A stretch of DNA of 24,909 nt, from assembly GCA_043779185.1 (NCBI GenBank), contig JAYWEQ010000039.1:1-24909 (forward strand). Direction: 5' to 3'. Shown piece after piece: positions 1 to 6,755 of this stretch. The translations under genes were made by a program, and so were the position numbers. The notes below the pieces were generated by a model. That model was not told where the DNA came from, ran no database searches, and saw nothing but the letters and a program-made list of their open reading frames with translations. The DNA is from JAYWDA01 sp043779185 (GTDB taxonomy: Bacteria; Bdellovibrionota; Bdellovibrionia; Bdellovibrionales; Bdellovibrionaceae). Within the stretch, counting starts at the first letter, position 1. Each line of letters starts with the position of its first letter.

Positions 1-16
1 GCTATCCAATATGGAA

Positions 17-66
17 TAAAGCCGGACCCCTACGGTTGGATCCAGCCTTTATAAAAATTATTTTTT
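17..66. terminator. Imperfect hairpin with T-rich tail at left edge
   Basis: The arms TAAAG (17-21) and CTTTA (47-51) pair, and the inner bases 22-29 and 38-45 pair with a bulge and mismatches. A T-rich run follows on the forward side (about 52-66), so it best suits a forward gene ending left of the window. It also lies just beyond the stop of the reverse-strand 57-aa gene and could serve both. The imperfect stem keeps confidence modest. Confidence 0.4.
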
Positions 67-69
67 AGG

Positions 70-243
70 TTAGCGATTTCGTTTGTTGCTTTTTGCATCC
101 GAACCAAAAGCCGCTTGAACTTCCTTTTCACTTTGTCCAGGTCGCCGCTGAGCATCTGGCATCACAGCTCCTGAAGTATTATGGACAGCGTTTTTGCTGT
201 CTTGTGCCTTGTTGGTCGCTGGCGAATACTTTTTATTTTTCAT
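70..243 (-). CDS. Small hydrophilic protein, 57 aa, function unknown
   Basis: An open frame of 57 codons runs from ATG (243-241) to TAA (72-70), with an AAGGA ribosome site a few bases upstream of the ATG. I do not recognise the protein. It is rich in Lys, Asn, Gln, Ser and Ala, has no hydrophobic segment, no Cys and no Trp, starts MKNKKYSP and ends KSNKRNR. It is therefore probably soluble, basic and largely disordered. It is divergent from ppk2, with about 185 bases between the two starts. The good ribosome site and the nearby hairpin favour a real gene. The short length and lack of a known family are the reasons for doubt. Confidence 0.6.
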   Translation of the reverse strand: MKNKKYSPATNKAQDSKNAVHNTSGAVMPDAQRRPGQSEKEVQAAFGSDAKSNKRNR

Positions 244-269
244 AAAAATTCCTTCTGAGTTCGGTTGAT

Positions 270-340
270 TTAAATTGAACTCTTTACGTTAGTTAATTTC
301 TGATGAAGCAATTTCCTGGCCAAGTCTCAGTTCAATTTAA
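270..340. repeat. Perfect 12-bp inverted repeat in a divergent promoter region
   Basis: TTAAATTGAACT (270-281) and its exact reverse complement AGTTCAATTTAA (329-340) are separated by 47 bases. The pair sits in the space between the divergent 57-aa gene and ppk2. Each arm contains a TTGAAC that resembles a -35 box facing into the repeat. It could be a paired operator, or the footprint of a dimer that controls both genes. No known regulator consensus was recognised. Confidence 0.5.
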
Positions 341-428
341 GGCTGTCACAGGTCGCTAAATTTATTTTATCAGTGGTCATTTGCCTCATTTAGAGTTGCT
401 ATGGTGCTCTATTGATGAGGTCCCTATC

Positions 429-1232
429 ATGTCAAAATTCAGTTTAGATCAGATTAATCCCGATGCGACTCTTTTTTTTCCGGAAAAAGAGGCTGGCCTC
501 AAGCAACTGGAAAAATATCAGAAAAGAATCTATGAATTATTCTATTTAATGTTTGCCGAAAATCGAAGATCGCTCTTAATTATTTTGCAAGGTATTGATA
601 CCAGCGGAAAAGATGGCGTTGTTAAGTTTATTTTTGACTCGGCCAATCCGCAGGGCATCCAGGTCCACTCTTTTAAAAAGCCCTCGGAAGAAGAATTAAA
701 ACATGATTTTCTTTGGCGCTGTCACAAAGTCACCCCGGCCAGCGGCGGCACAACCATTTTTAATCGATCTTATTATGAAGAGGTGACCGTGGCCCGCGTC
801 CATCCTGAAATTTTAAAATTTCAGCACTTAACGCCCGAAATTATGAAGGACAAAAGCCTTTTCAAAAAGCGTTATGAACAGATTAATAATTTTGAAAGCC
901 TGCTGGTAAAAAATGGGACCAGCGTCCTTAAGTTTTTTCTGCACATCACCAAGGCCGAACAAAAACAACGGTTGAAAGAACGGCTGGATGACAAAACAAA
1001 AAATTGGAAATTTTCAAATGCAGATCTTAAGGAAAGAAAATATTGGAACCAATATATGAAAGCTTTCGAACAGATGATGGCCGCGACGGACACCAAAGAA
1101 GCGCCATGGAATGTGATCCCGGCCAATAAAAAATGGTCCCGAGATCTTGTCATTGCTAAAATCATGATTGAGCATCTTGAATCGCTTCAAATGAAGTTTC
1201 CCAAGGTTCAAAAAAAACCTCGGATCGATTAA
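429..1232 (+). CDS. ppk2: Polyphosphate kinase 2 family (class III-like) phosphotransferase
   Basis: PPK2 enzymes move phosphate between polyphosphate and nucleotides (AMP, ADP or GDP to the higher phosphate) in the cytoplasm. From the ATG at 429 the protein is 267 aa, the usual length of the single-domain form. It shows Walker A GIDTSGKDG (residues 55-63), the VNPQG-like segment NPQGIQVHSF (73-82), FLWRCHK (94-100), and the Walker B block FNRSYYEEVTVARVHP (111-126). The lid region FFLHITKAEQ and the WKF and APWNVIPANKKW blocks follow. GxDxxGKDG, rather than GRDAAGKGG, points to class III, whose members phosphorylate AMP and ADP. An in-frame ATG at 381 exists, but GAGG at 417-420 sets the start at 429. 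The OPT transporter gene follows after 36 bases on the same strand, so co-transcription is likely. Confidence 0.93.
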   Translation: MSKFSLDQINPDATLFFPEKEAGLKQLEKYQKRIYELFYLMFAENRRSLLIILQGIDTSGKDGVVKFIFDSANPQGIQVHSFKKPSEEELKHDFLWRCHKVTPASGGTTIFNRSYYEEVTVARVHPEILKFQHLTPEIMKDKSLFKKRYEQINNFESLLVKNGTSVLKFFLHITKAEQKQRLKERLDDKTKNWKFSNADLKERKYWNQYMKAFEQMMAATDTKEAPWNVIPANKKWSRDLVIAKIMIEHLESLQMKFPKVQKKPRID

Positions 1233-1268
1233 ATGTGCTAGAGATCAAAAATCTGGCGTGACAAGTTC

Positions 1269-3170
1269 ATGGGCCGGTGGCATGAAAACATCATGGCAAT
1301 ACATGAACTTTCCGACGAGCAAATCCGTACCATGACTTTGGCCGAAAAGGACGAGTGGTGGCTTAAGAATGTCTATAAAGGCCACATGCCCCAACTGAAT
1401 CTGAGGTCGGCTTTAACCGGTATGATTTTGGGCGGTGTTTTAAGCCTGACTAATTTGTATATTGGAATTAAAACAGGGTGGACCCTGGGGGTTGGAATTT
1501 CCTCGGTTATTTTGTCCTTTGCCTTTTTTAAACTTTTGGCAAAACTTAAAATCGGTCGCGAAATGACTATTTTAGAAAACAACGCCATGCAATCCATTGC
1601 GACCAGCGCTGGCTATATGACAGCCCCCTTAATGGCTTCAATGCCAGCTTATATGATGGTCACGGGGCATGTTGTTCCGATGTGGCAAACTTTTTGGTGG
1701 ATCATTGCGCTTTCATTGCTGGGTGTTTTATTTGCCTTCCCCTTAAAAAAAAGATTTATCAACGATGAGCAAATGCCTTTCCCTGAAGGTCGCGCGGCAG
1801 GGATTGTCTTAGATAATTTGCACAGCGATACCGGTGATGGCTTTTTTAAAGCAAAAATTCTGATGTGGGGCGCGGGCCTTTCTGCCTTGATTGAAACCTT
1901 GCGGAGTGAGGCCGTCATGACGGCGGCTCGCCTCAAGTTTTTAAAACTTCCTGATTATTGGGATGATTTTATTTATCAGTTTGCGACACCAAAAATTTTA
2001 AATACGCCGCTGAAAGATTTAACGATCCAAATGGACACCTCGATTGTGATGTTAGGCACCGGTGGATTAATGAATATGAAAACGGCCATGTCTTTATTGC
2101 TGGGCGCTTTTATAAATTACTGGGTGCTTGCGCCCGTCATGATACAGCAGGGAGCCATCGCCGGACCTGGATTTAAAAATATCACAATGTGGTCCTTGTG
2201 GTGTGGGGCTTCGATGATGACGACCGCTTCGTTGTATTCATTTTTTTCAAAACCAAAAATTTTGATCGAATCTTTTAAAACCCTTTTTCAAAAAAAATCT
2301 GAAAAACAAAAAGATATTTTGGCAGATATTGAACTGCCCATGTGGATTTTTATTGTGGGAATTCCTATTATGGGCGCGATCACAGTTTATTTAGGTCACG
2401 TTTGGTTCGGAGTTCATTACTGGCTGGGTATTTTGGCCGTGCCTTTAGTTTTTGTCTTTACATTGATTGCTGTCACTTCAACCGGGTTGACTGCCATCAC
2501 ACCTGGCGGCGCTTTAGGAAAGTTAACACAAATCACTTTTTCTGTTGTAGCGCCGGGAAATATTTCTACCAATTTAATGACGGCAGGAATCACTTCTGAA
2601 GTGTCCTTGAACGCCAGTAATTTATTAATGGATATAAAGCCTGCTTACATGCTGGGTGGAAAACCCCGGCATCAAGCCCTGGGTCATATTCTTGGTGTTT
2701 TTGCTGGGTCCCTTGTCGCTGTCCCCGTTTTTTATGCCATCTTTCATAATGATATTTCATTATTTACGACTGATAAGTTACCCCTTCCAGGGGCTGCTAT
2801 TTGGAAAGGTGTGGCTGAAGTTTTAACCAAAGGCCTGAGCACCTTGCACCCAACGGCGCAAATTGCTGTTCTTGTCGGCGCGATCGTGGGAATCCTCTGT
2901 GAGTATTTGGGCAAACGGTCTCGCGGACGTTTTCCGATTTCTGGAGTCGGATTAGGATTGGCTTTTGTTCTTAGATTTTCGGATTCTTTAGCGATGGCTT
3001 TGGGCGCCTTGTTTTTCTGGGCCTGCCGCGCGAAGTTTAAAGATAGGGCCAGCGTCGGTTATCGGGCTTTAGTCGACAATCAAGAAACTTTGTGCGCCGG
3101 CGTGATCGCAGGTGGCTCTATCATTGGAATTATTTTGATCCTTCTTGAAAACGTAGTCTTAAGTCATTAA
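1269..3170 (+). CDS. OPT-family oligopeptide transporter
   Basis: A polytopic inner-membrane protein of 633 aa, matching the bacterial OPT family, which imports small peptides with cation symport. Signature stretches are TNLYIGIKTGWTLGVG near the N-terminus, ENNAMQSIATSAGYMTAPL, FPEGRAAGIVL, and GGLMNMKTAMSLLLGA. Many long hydrophobic segments are visible, with a charged cytoplasmic loop near residues 335-355 (FQKKSEKQKD). A short helical soluble N-terminus precedes the first membrane helix. ATG 1293 (MAIHELSDEQ) is an equally good start, since neither ATG has a clear ribosome site; the longer frame is listed. It lies 36 bases after ppk2. A hairpin terminator begins inside its last codons. 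The substrate cannot be told from sequence. Confidence 0.9.
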   Translation: MGRWHENIMAIHELSDEQIRTMTLAEKDEWWLKNVYKGHMPQLNLRSALTGMILGGVLSLTNLYIGIKTGWTLGVGISSVILSFAFFKLLAKLKIGREMTILENNAMQSIATSAGYMTAPLMASMPAYMMVTGHVVPMWQTFWWIIALSLLGVLFAFPLKKRFINDEQMPFPEGRAAGIVLDNLHSDTGDGFFKAKILMWGAGLSALIETLRSEAVMTAARLKFLKLPDYWDDFIYQFATPKILNTPLKDLTIQMDTSIVMLGTGGLMNMKTAMSLLLGAFINYWVLAPVMIQQGAIAGPGFKNITMWSLWCGASMMTTASLYSFFSKPKILIESFKTLFQKKSEKQKDILADIELPMWIFIVGIPIMGAITVYLGHVWFGVHYWLGILAVPLVFVFTLIAVTSTGLTAITPGGALGKLTQITFSVVAPGNISTNLMTAGITSEVSLNASNLLMDIKPAYMLGGKPRHQALGHILGVFAGSLVAVPVFYAIFHNDISLFTTDKLPLPGAAIWKGVAEVLTKGLSTLHPTAQIAVLVGAIVGILCEYLGKRSRGRFPISGVGLGLAFVLRFSDSLAMALGALFFWACRAKFKDRASVGYRALVDNQETLCAGVIAGGSIIGIILILLENVVLSH

Positions 3171-3186
3171 GACCACGCCTTTTAAA
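3152..3186. terminator. Bidirectional hairpin terminator overlapping the OPT stop codon
   Basis: GTCTTAA (3156-3162) and TTAAGAC (3167-3173) pair perfectly around a 4-base loop. CGT (3152-3154) and ACG (3175-3177) extend the stem across one mismatch, which becomes a G-U pair when read on the reverse strand. CCTTTT follows on the forward side and TTTTC on the reverse side. The hairpin lies between the convergent OPT and ohr genes and contains the OPT stop codon, so it probably ends both transcripts. Confidence 0.75.
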
Positions 3187-3189
3187 TTC

Positions 3190-3615
3190 TTAAACTAACT
3201 TCAATGTCACATCAATATTTCCTCGAGTGGCATTAGAATAAGGGCAAACTTTGTGAGCGTTATCGATCAGGGTTTGAGCGGCCGCTTTATCCATACCTGG
3301 TAAAGTAATTTGCAACTCAACTTCAATTAAGTAGCCATGAGGAACAGCCCCAAAACCAACGGTCCCAGTCACACTGGCATTGTCGGGAACTTTCACTTTA
3401 TCTCTGGCTCCAACGGCTTTCATCGCGCCCAAAAAACAACCTGAATATCCAGCTGCAAAAAGTTGCTCAGGATTTGTTCCGACATCTCCACTGCCACCCA
3501 TAACTTTTGGTGTCGTTAGCTTCACGTCTAAAATTTTATCATCCGACGTGGCGCGACCTTCCCGTCCACCTGTGGCTGTCGCTTTGGCTCGGTAAATCAC
3601 TTTTTCAATCTTCAT
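3190..3615 (-). CDS. ohr: Organic hydroperoxide resistance protein (Ohr/OsmC family)
   Basis: Ohr is a cytoplasmic, lipoyl- or thiol-dependent peroxidase that reduces organic and fatty-acid hydroperoxides. The 141-aa length is typical. The two redox cysteines are in place: C60 in GYSGCF and C124 in VCPYS. R20 and E50, which position the active-site Cys in the family, are also present. The start is set by GAGGAG just upstream of the ATG. It is the last gene of the reverse-strand peroxide cluster, 44 bases after the small membrane peptide gene that follows katA. No OhrR (MarR-type) repressor gene is nearby, so read-through from the OxyR-controlled promoter before the ankyrin gene is plausible but unproven. 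A bidirectional hairpin terminator lies just beyond its stop. Confidence 0.95.
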   Translation of the reverse strand: MKIEKVIYRAKATATGGREGRATSDDKILDVKLTTPKVMGGSGDVGTNPEQLFAAGYSGCFLGAMKAVGARDKVKVPDNASVTGTVGFGAVPHGYLIEVELQITLPGMDKAAAQTLIDNAHKVCPYSNATRGNIDVTLKLV

Positions 3616-3659
3616 CTTAAACTCCTCTGTTGTTATAAATTCAGTTGTCGTTCAAAAGC

Positions 3660-3773
3660 TTATAAGCCACTTTGTTTATAAATAAAAATCGGCAAAAAAA
3701 CATACAGAAATAAATCCCTGACTAAATAAAAGAAAAAAACTCCTGCCGCAATTTTCAAACTTATTTTTTTCAT
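3660..3773 (-). CDS. Small membrane peptide, 37 aa, directly after katA
   Basis: A 37-codon frame starts at ATG (3773-3771), ten bases after the katA stop codon, and ends with TAA at 3662-3660. An AAGGCGG ribosome site (3785-3779) overlaps the katA stop and is spaced five bases from the ATG, a strong sign that it is translated. The peptide starts MKKISLKIAAGVFFFYLV, carries Arg-Asp at 19-20, and continues LFLYVFLPIFIY before a short KQSGL tail. Residues about 8-32 are hydrophobic and aromatic, and the N-terminus is positive, as in single-pass inner-membrane peptides. I recognise no family. It sits between katA and ohr, so it is probably made under peroxide stress. An uncleaved membrane peptide is the simplest reading. 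Confidence 0.6.
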   Translation of the reverse strand: MKKISLKIAAGVFFFYLVRDLFLYVFLPIFIYKQSGL

Positions 3774-3783
3774 TCTGACCGCC

Positions 3784-5223
3784 TTATATTTTGATGCCGA
3801 CCTTTTTTGCAATCTTTTGCCCGTATTCAGGATCACATCTTACAAAGTGCTCGATGTTTGGCTTCAAGAGCGCTTCAGGCAGGCCCTTCATTGTTCCCGC
3901 AATCACGGATGTTAAGCTGTCTCTTTGCTCGGGTGATAGAATTCGGTACAAGTTTCCGGCTTGCGTGAATTCGTCATTCCCTTTGTGAGCATCATACCTT
4001 GCCGCGGCCCCACTGATTCTTAAAGGTGGCTCTTGAAAGGAGGCATCCTGACTAGGTCCGCTGAACCCATTGGGTTCATAGTTATCTTTGCTATCAAAAT
4101 TTCCATCAAAACGCATAGCCCCGTCCCGTTGATAACTGTTCATTTCATTGCGTGGGCGATTCACCGGTAAAGTTTGGTAATTTCCACCTAAACGATACCT
4201 TTGCGCATCAGGATATGCAAACAGCCTGGCTTGCAACATCTTGTCTGGTGAAGCCCCAATCCCTGGCGGTAAATTAGCTGGGGAAAAAGCCGCTTGTTCA
4301 ACTTCTGCAAAGTAATTTTGCGGATTTTTATTTAACTCTAAAATACCGACTTCTTGCAACGGGTAATCTTTGTAAGGCCAGACTTTGGTCAAATCAAAAG
4401 GATTTATGCTATAAGTATCTGCCTCAAGCTCTGGCATCACTTGCACCATCAGTTTCCATTTTGGGAAATCTTTTTTCTCAATCGCTTCAAAAAGATCGCG
4501 ACCCGCATAATCGGGATCCGTTCCTGCTAACTCGGCCGCTTTCGCCGGAGTTAAATTTTTGATTCCTTGCATTGATTTAAAATGCAATTTAATCCAAAAA
4601 CGCTCGCCCTGATCATTCCAAAAACTAAAGGTATGACTTCCAAATCCATGCATAAAACGATAGCCATCGGGGATCCCACGATCGCTAAACAAAATGGTCA
4701 TTTGATGAAGACCTTCGGGCGACTTGGCCCAATAATCCCACATTCGAAAAGCATTCTTATACCCTGTTTGTGGATCTCTTTTTTGCGAGTGAATAAAATC
4801 TGGAAATTTCAAAGGATCCCGTTCAAAAAAGACGGGGGTGTTATTTCCGACCACATCCCAAATTCCCTCTTCCGTGTAAAATTTTAATGAGAATCCTCGC
4901 GGATCCCGCTCTGTATCTGCCGAACCTTTTTCCCCGGCGACAGTTGAAAACCGTAAAAAAGTGTCAGTTTTCTTGCCCACTTTTGAAAACAAGTTAGCAC
5001 GAGTGTATTTTGAAATGTCCTGAGTCACGGTAAAAGTTCCATAAGCACCTGAGCCTTTGGCATGCACAACACGCTCGGGAATTCTTTCTCGATTAAAATG
5101 CGCTAACTTTTCGATCAGATGCATATCTTGCATCAGGACCGGTCCGCGCGGGCCCGCCGTGATCGAGTGCTGATTTTCAGGCACAGGATGTCCACCAGCC
5201 GTGGTCATAATTGTTTTCTTCAT
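3784..5223 (-). CDS. katA: Monofunctional haem catalase KatA (small-subunit clade)
   Basis: Catalase breaks down hydrogen peroxide to water and oxygen. At 479 aa it is a small-subunit enzyme. The active-site residues are all visible: H54 in RVVHAKGSGAYG, N127 in VVGNNTPVFF, and the haem-ligand Y337 in RLFAYPDAQRYRLG. These are the same numbers as in Proteus mirabilis catalase. R333 and the FDLTKVWPYKDYPL block are also conserved. There is no signal peptide, so it is cytoplasmic. The start is supported by AAAGGAG upstream, inside the end of the ankyrin gene. The two frames overlap by four bases (ATGA), which implies translational coupling. A 37-aa membrane peptide and ohr follow on the same strand. 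Control by the OxyR-type site at 5749-5784, through the ankyrin gene's promoter, is likely. Confidence 0.98.
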   Translation of the reverse strand: MKKTIMTTAGGHPVPENQHSITAGPRGPVLMQDMHLIEKLAHFNRERIPERVVHAKGSGAYGTFTVTQDISKYTRANLFSKVGKKTDTFLRFSTVAGEKGSADTERDPRGFSLKFYTEEGIWDVVGNNTPVFFERDPLKFPDFIHSQKRDPQTGYKNAFRMWDYWAKSPEGLHQMTILFSDRGIPDGYRFMHGFGSHTFSFWNDQGERFWIKLHFKSMQGIKNLTPAKAAELAGTDPDYAGRDLFEAIEKKDFPKWKLMVQVMPELEADTYSINPFDLTKVWPYKDYPLQEVGILELNKNPQNYFAEVEQAAFSPANLPPGIGASPDKMLQARLFAYPDAQRYRLGGNYQTLPVNRPRNEMNSYQRDGAMRFDGNFDSKDNYEPNGFSGPSQDASFQEPPLRISGAAARYDAHKGNDEFTQAGNLYRILSPEQRDSLTSVIAGTMKGLPEALLKPNIEHFVRCDPEYGQKIAKKVGIKI

Positions 5224-5717
5224 TGAAGACTCCTTTTTGTGATTCGTTGATAGAGGTAGGCCAACCAGATGTTTAAAGATTTTATGAATTGAATTGCTTT
5301 GGGCGTTTTCTTTCTTTCCAGTTTTTGCACTAAATTAAATCGTCCAAACATTCGTGCAAAGTCGATGGCCGTAAGCCCCTGTTGGTTTTTAAAATTACGA
5401 TCGGCGCCATGACCCAGTAAAATTTCGACGACGTCCACGTGACCTTTAAAGCAAGCCCCCATCAGGATTGAATTTCCCCCAGCATCAGTACTATGGACGC
5501 TGGCGCCCTGATCGATCAGGTATTGGGCTGCACTGATATGTCCATAATAGGCGGCGTACATTAAAGGCGAATAGCCCTTTTCATCTTTTTTGTTGATCTC
5601 AGACAAATCACCAGCAAGGGACGTCAAAGTTTTAACATCTCCAGCCTTTGCGGCACGCCACATCGTGGGCTTTGTGCTCATAGTCTGTTGGTAATCTTCA
5701 TATTGCCCCATAGGCAT
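5220..5717 (-). CDS. Ankyrin-repeat protein coupled to catalase
   Basis: A 165-aa cytoplasmic protein built from about four ankyrin repeats: residues 18-46, 47-79 (GYSPLMYAAYYGHISAAQYLIDQGA), 80-112 (GNSILMGACFKGHVDVVEILLGHGA) and a partial one at 113-135 (GLTAIDFARMFGRF). A basic, amphipathic tail with Trp and Tyr (about 141-165) could touch membrane or partner. Ankyrin proteins paired with catalase are known in other proteobacteria (AnkB with KatB in Pseudomonas, a katA-linked ankyrin protein in Campylobacter), where they support catalase activity, for example haem handling. Here the ankyrin gene comes first and its stop overlaps the katA ATG. There is no clear ribosome site for ATG 5717, 5711 or 5681, so the start is uncertain. 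Confidence 0.9.
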   Translation of the reverse strand: MPMGQYEDYQQTMSTKPTMWRAAKAGDVKTLTSLAGDLSEINKKDEKGYSPLMYAAYYGHISAAQYLIDQGASVHSTDAGGNSILMGACFKGHVDVVEILLGHGADRNFKNQQGLTAIDFARMFGRFNLVQKLERKKTPKAIQFIKSLNIWLAYLYQRITKRSLQ

Positions 5718-5748
5718 TGATGATCGGCTGGTTTCGTATATTTTAATA

Positions 5749-5784
5749 ATATTAAAAACCTATATGTATATAGTTTTAAACTAT
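5749..5784. promoter_or_regulatory. OxyR-type binding site before the ank-katA genes
   Basis: ATAG (5770-5773), seven bases, then CTAT (5781-5784) match one half of the OxyR consensus exactly, including the inner T and A positions. A second half lies at 5749-5763 (ATAT, seven bases, CTAT), with a 6-base gap between the halves instead of 7. The site is in the 71-base gap between the oxyR stop and the ankyrin start. On the reverse strand a TAAAAT -10 box (5745-5740) follows it without a good -35, as expected for an activated promoter. Confidence 0.7.
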
Positions 5785-5788
5785 GGCT

Positions 5789-6751
5789 TTATTTTACTGG
5801 GAAGTGGCTCATAGAGGGGTATAGGACTTTCATCTTTGATTCCGCTCGAGGAAGCACGCCACTAGGAAGGGAATGGACAATCACCGACTGCACGGCATCG
5901 ATCAGCGATCTCTTGGTCATTGATTTTAGGTAAACAAGGCTGATTTTGCGAGTTGGAATGGGCTCATTGAAGGGCACAACTTGATTCTTCTTTAAACTCT
6001 CGGATAGACCGTCAAGAGCCATCATGGGCAATAAAGTATAACCTTGTTGATGACTGACCACTTGGATCAGGGTGCCCAAGGTCGCACTTTTTAGAATAAA
6101 ATTTTCAGTGGAAGTTTTATTCTGACAAACTTGTTCAACCTGGTCGCGCATGCAATGGGTATCGTCTAGTAATGTCGGCTCGTATTCTTTCAGATCTGCG
6201 ATGGAAATTTTTTTCTTTTTCAACAGCGCATGCTGGGATCCTGCAAAAAAAACAAAAGGTTCATAATATAAAACCTTTTCCATCAACTGCGGCGGTGCAA
6301 CCTTGGGAGTTGATAAGATGGCCACATCCAGCAAACCCTTTACCAGATCGATGATAAGGTTTTCAGTTTTATTTTCATGAATTTCTAACTTTAAATGCGG
6401 GAAGCTGTCCGTGATTTGATTCATAAAGTGAGGAATCAAATACGGGCTGATGGTTGGAATTATTCCTAATCTTAAAGTGCCACGAACTTCTTTTTTATAA
6501 ACTTGGCAAAGATCCTCAATCCGGTCGGCCTCACTAAGAATGATCCGCGCCTGTTTCAGGATTTCCTGCCCGACATCGGTCACCTTAAAAACCACATTGG
6601 ATCTTTCAAAAATTTGAACACCCAATTCTTTTTCCAACTTAATGATTTGAGCACTTAAAGAAGGCTGCGCCACATTGCAAACTGCCGCTGCTTTCACGAA
6701 TGAACCGTGACTTTCAACGGCCAAAATATATTGCAATTGCGTCAGCGTCAT
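5789..6751 (-). CDS. oxyR: Peroxide-sensing LysR-type regulator OxyR
   Basis: OxyR forms a disulfide on contact with hydrogen peroxide and then activates catalase and related genes. The 320-aa protein has the N-terminal LysR helix-turn-helix (about 1-60: LQYILAVESHGSFVKAAAVCNVAQPSLSAQI) and a LysR effector domain. The two redox cysteines are C200 and C209 in DDTHCMRDQVEQVC, one residue from the E. coli C199 and C208. T100 in GIIPTISPYLIP matches the peroxide-pocket Thr. The C-terminus is about 15 residues longer than in E. coli. It starts four bases after the outer-membrane barrel gene on the same strand, and its only nearby purine-rich site lies inside that gene. The target site is immediately downstream, before ank-katA. 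Confidence 0.96.
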   Translation of the reverse strand: MTLTQLQYILAVESHGSFVKAAAVCNVAQPSLSAQIIKLEKELGVQIFERSNVVFKVTDVGQEILKQARIILSEADRIEDLCQVYKKEVRGTLRLGIIPTISPYLIPHFMNQITDSFPHLKLEIHENKTENLIIDLVKGLLDVAILSTPKVAPPQLMEKVLYYEPFVFFAGSQHALLKKKKISIADLKEYEPTLLDDTHCMRDQVEQVCQNKTSTENFILKSATLGTLIQVVSHQQGYTLLPMMALDGLSESLKKNQVVPFNEPIPTRKISLVYLKSMTKRSLIDAVQSVIVHSLPSGVLPRAESKMKVLYPSMSHFPVK

Positions 6752-6755
6752 TGAC

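Noticed and set aside
381..428. N-terminal extension of PPK2 from ATG 381
   Set aside because: No ribosome site before it, while GAGG is well placed before ATG 429 and the shorter form fits the family.
872..1165. 97-aa reverse-strand frame within ppk2, and similar frames in other genes
   Set aside because: They lie antisense to genes with clear conserved motifs, lack ribosome sites and show no recognisable domains.
2342..2599. 85-aa forward frame within the OPT gene
   Set aside because: It is a frame-shifted shadow of the transporter gene; its Cys- and aromatic-rich composition is typical of out-of-frame translation.
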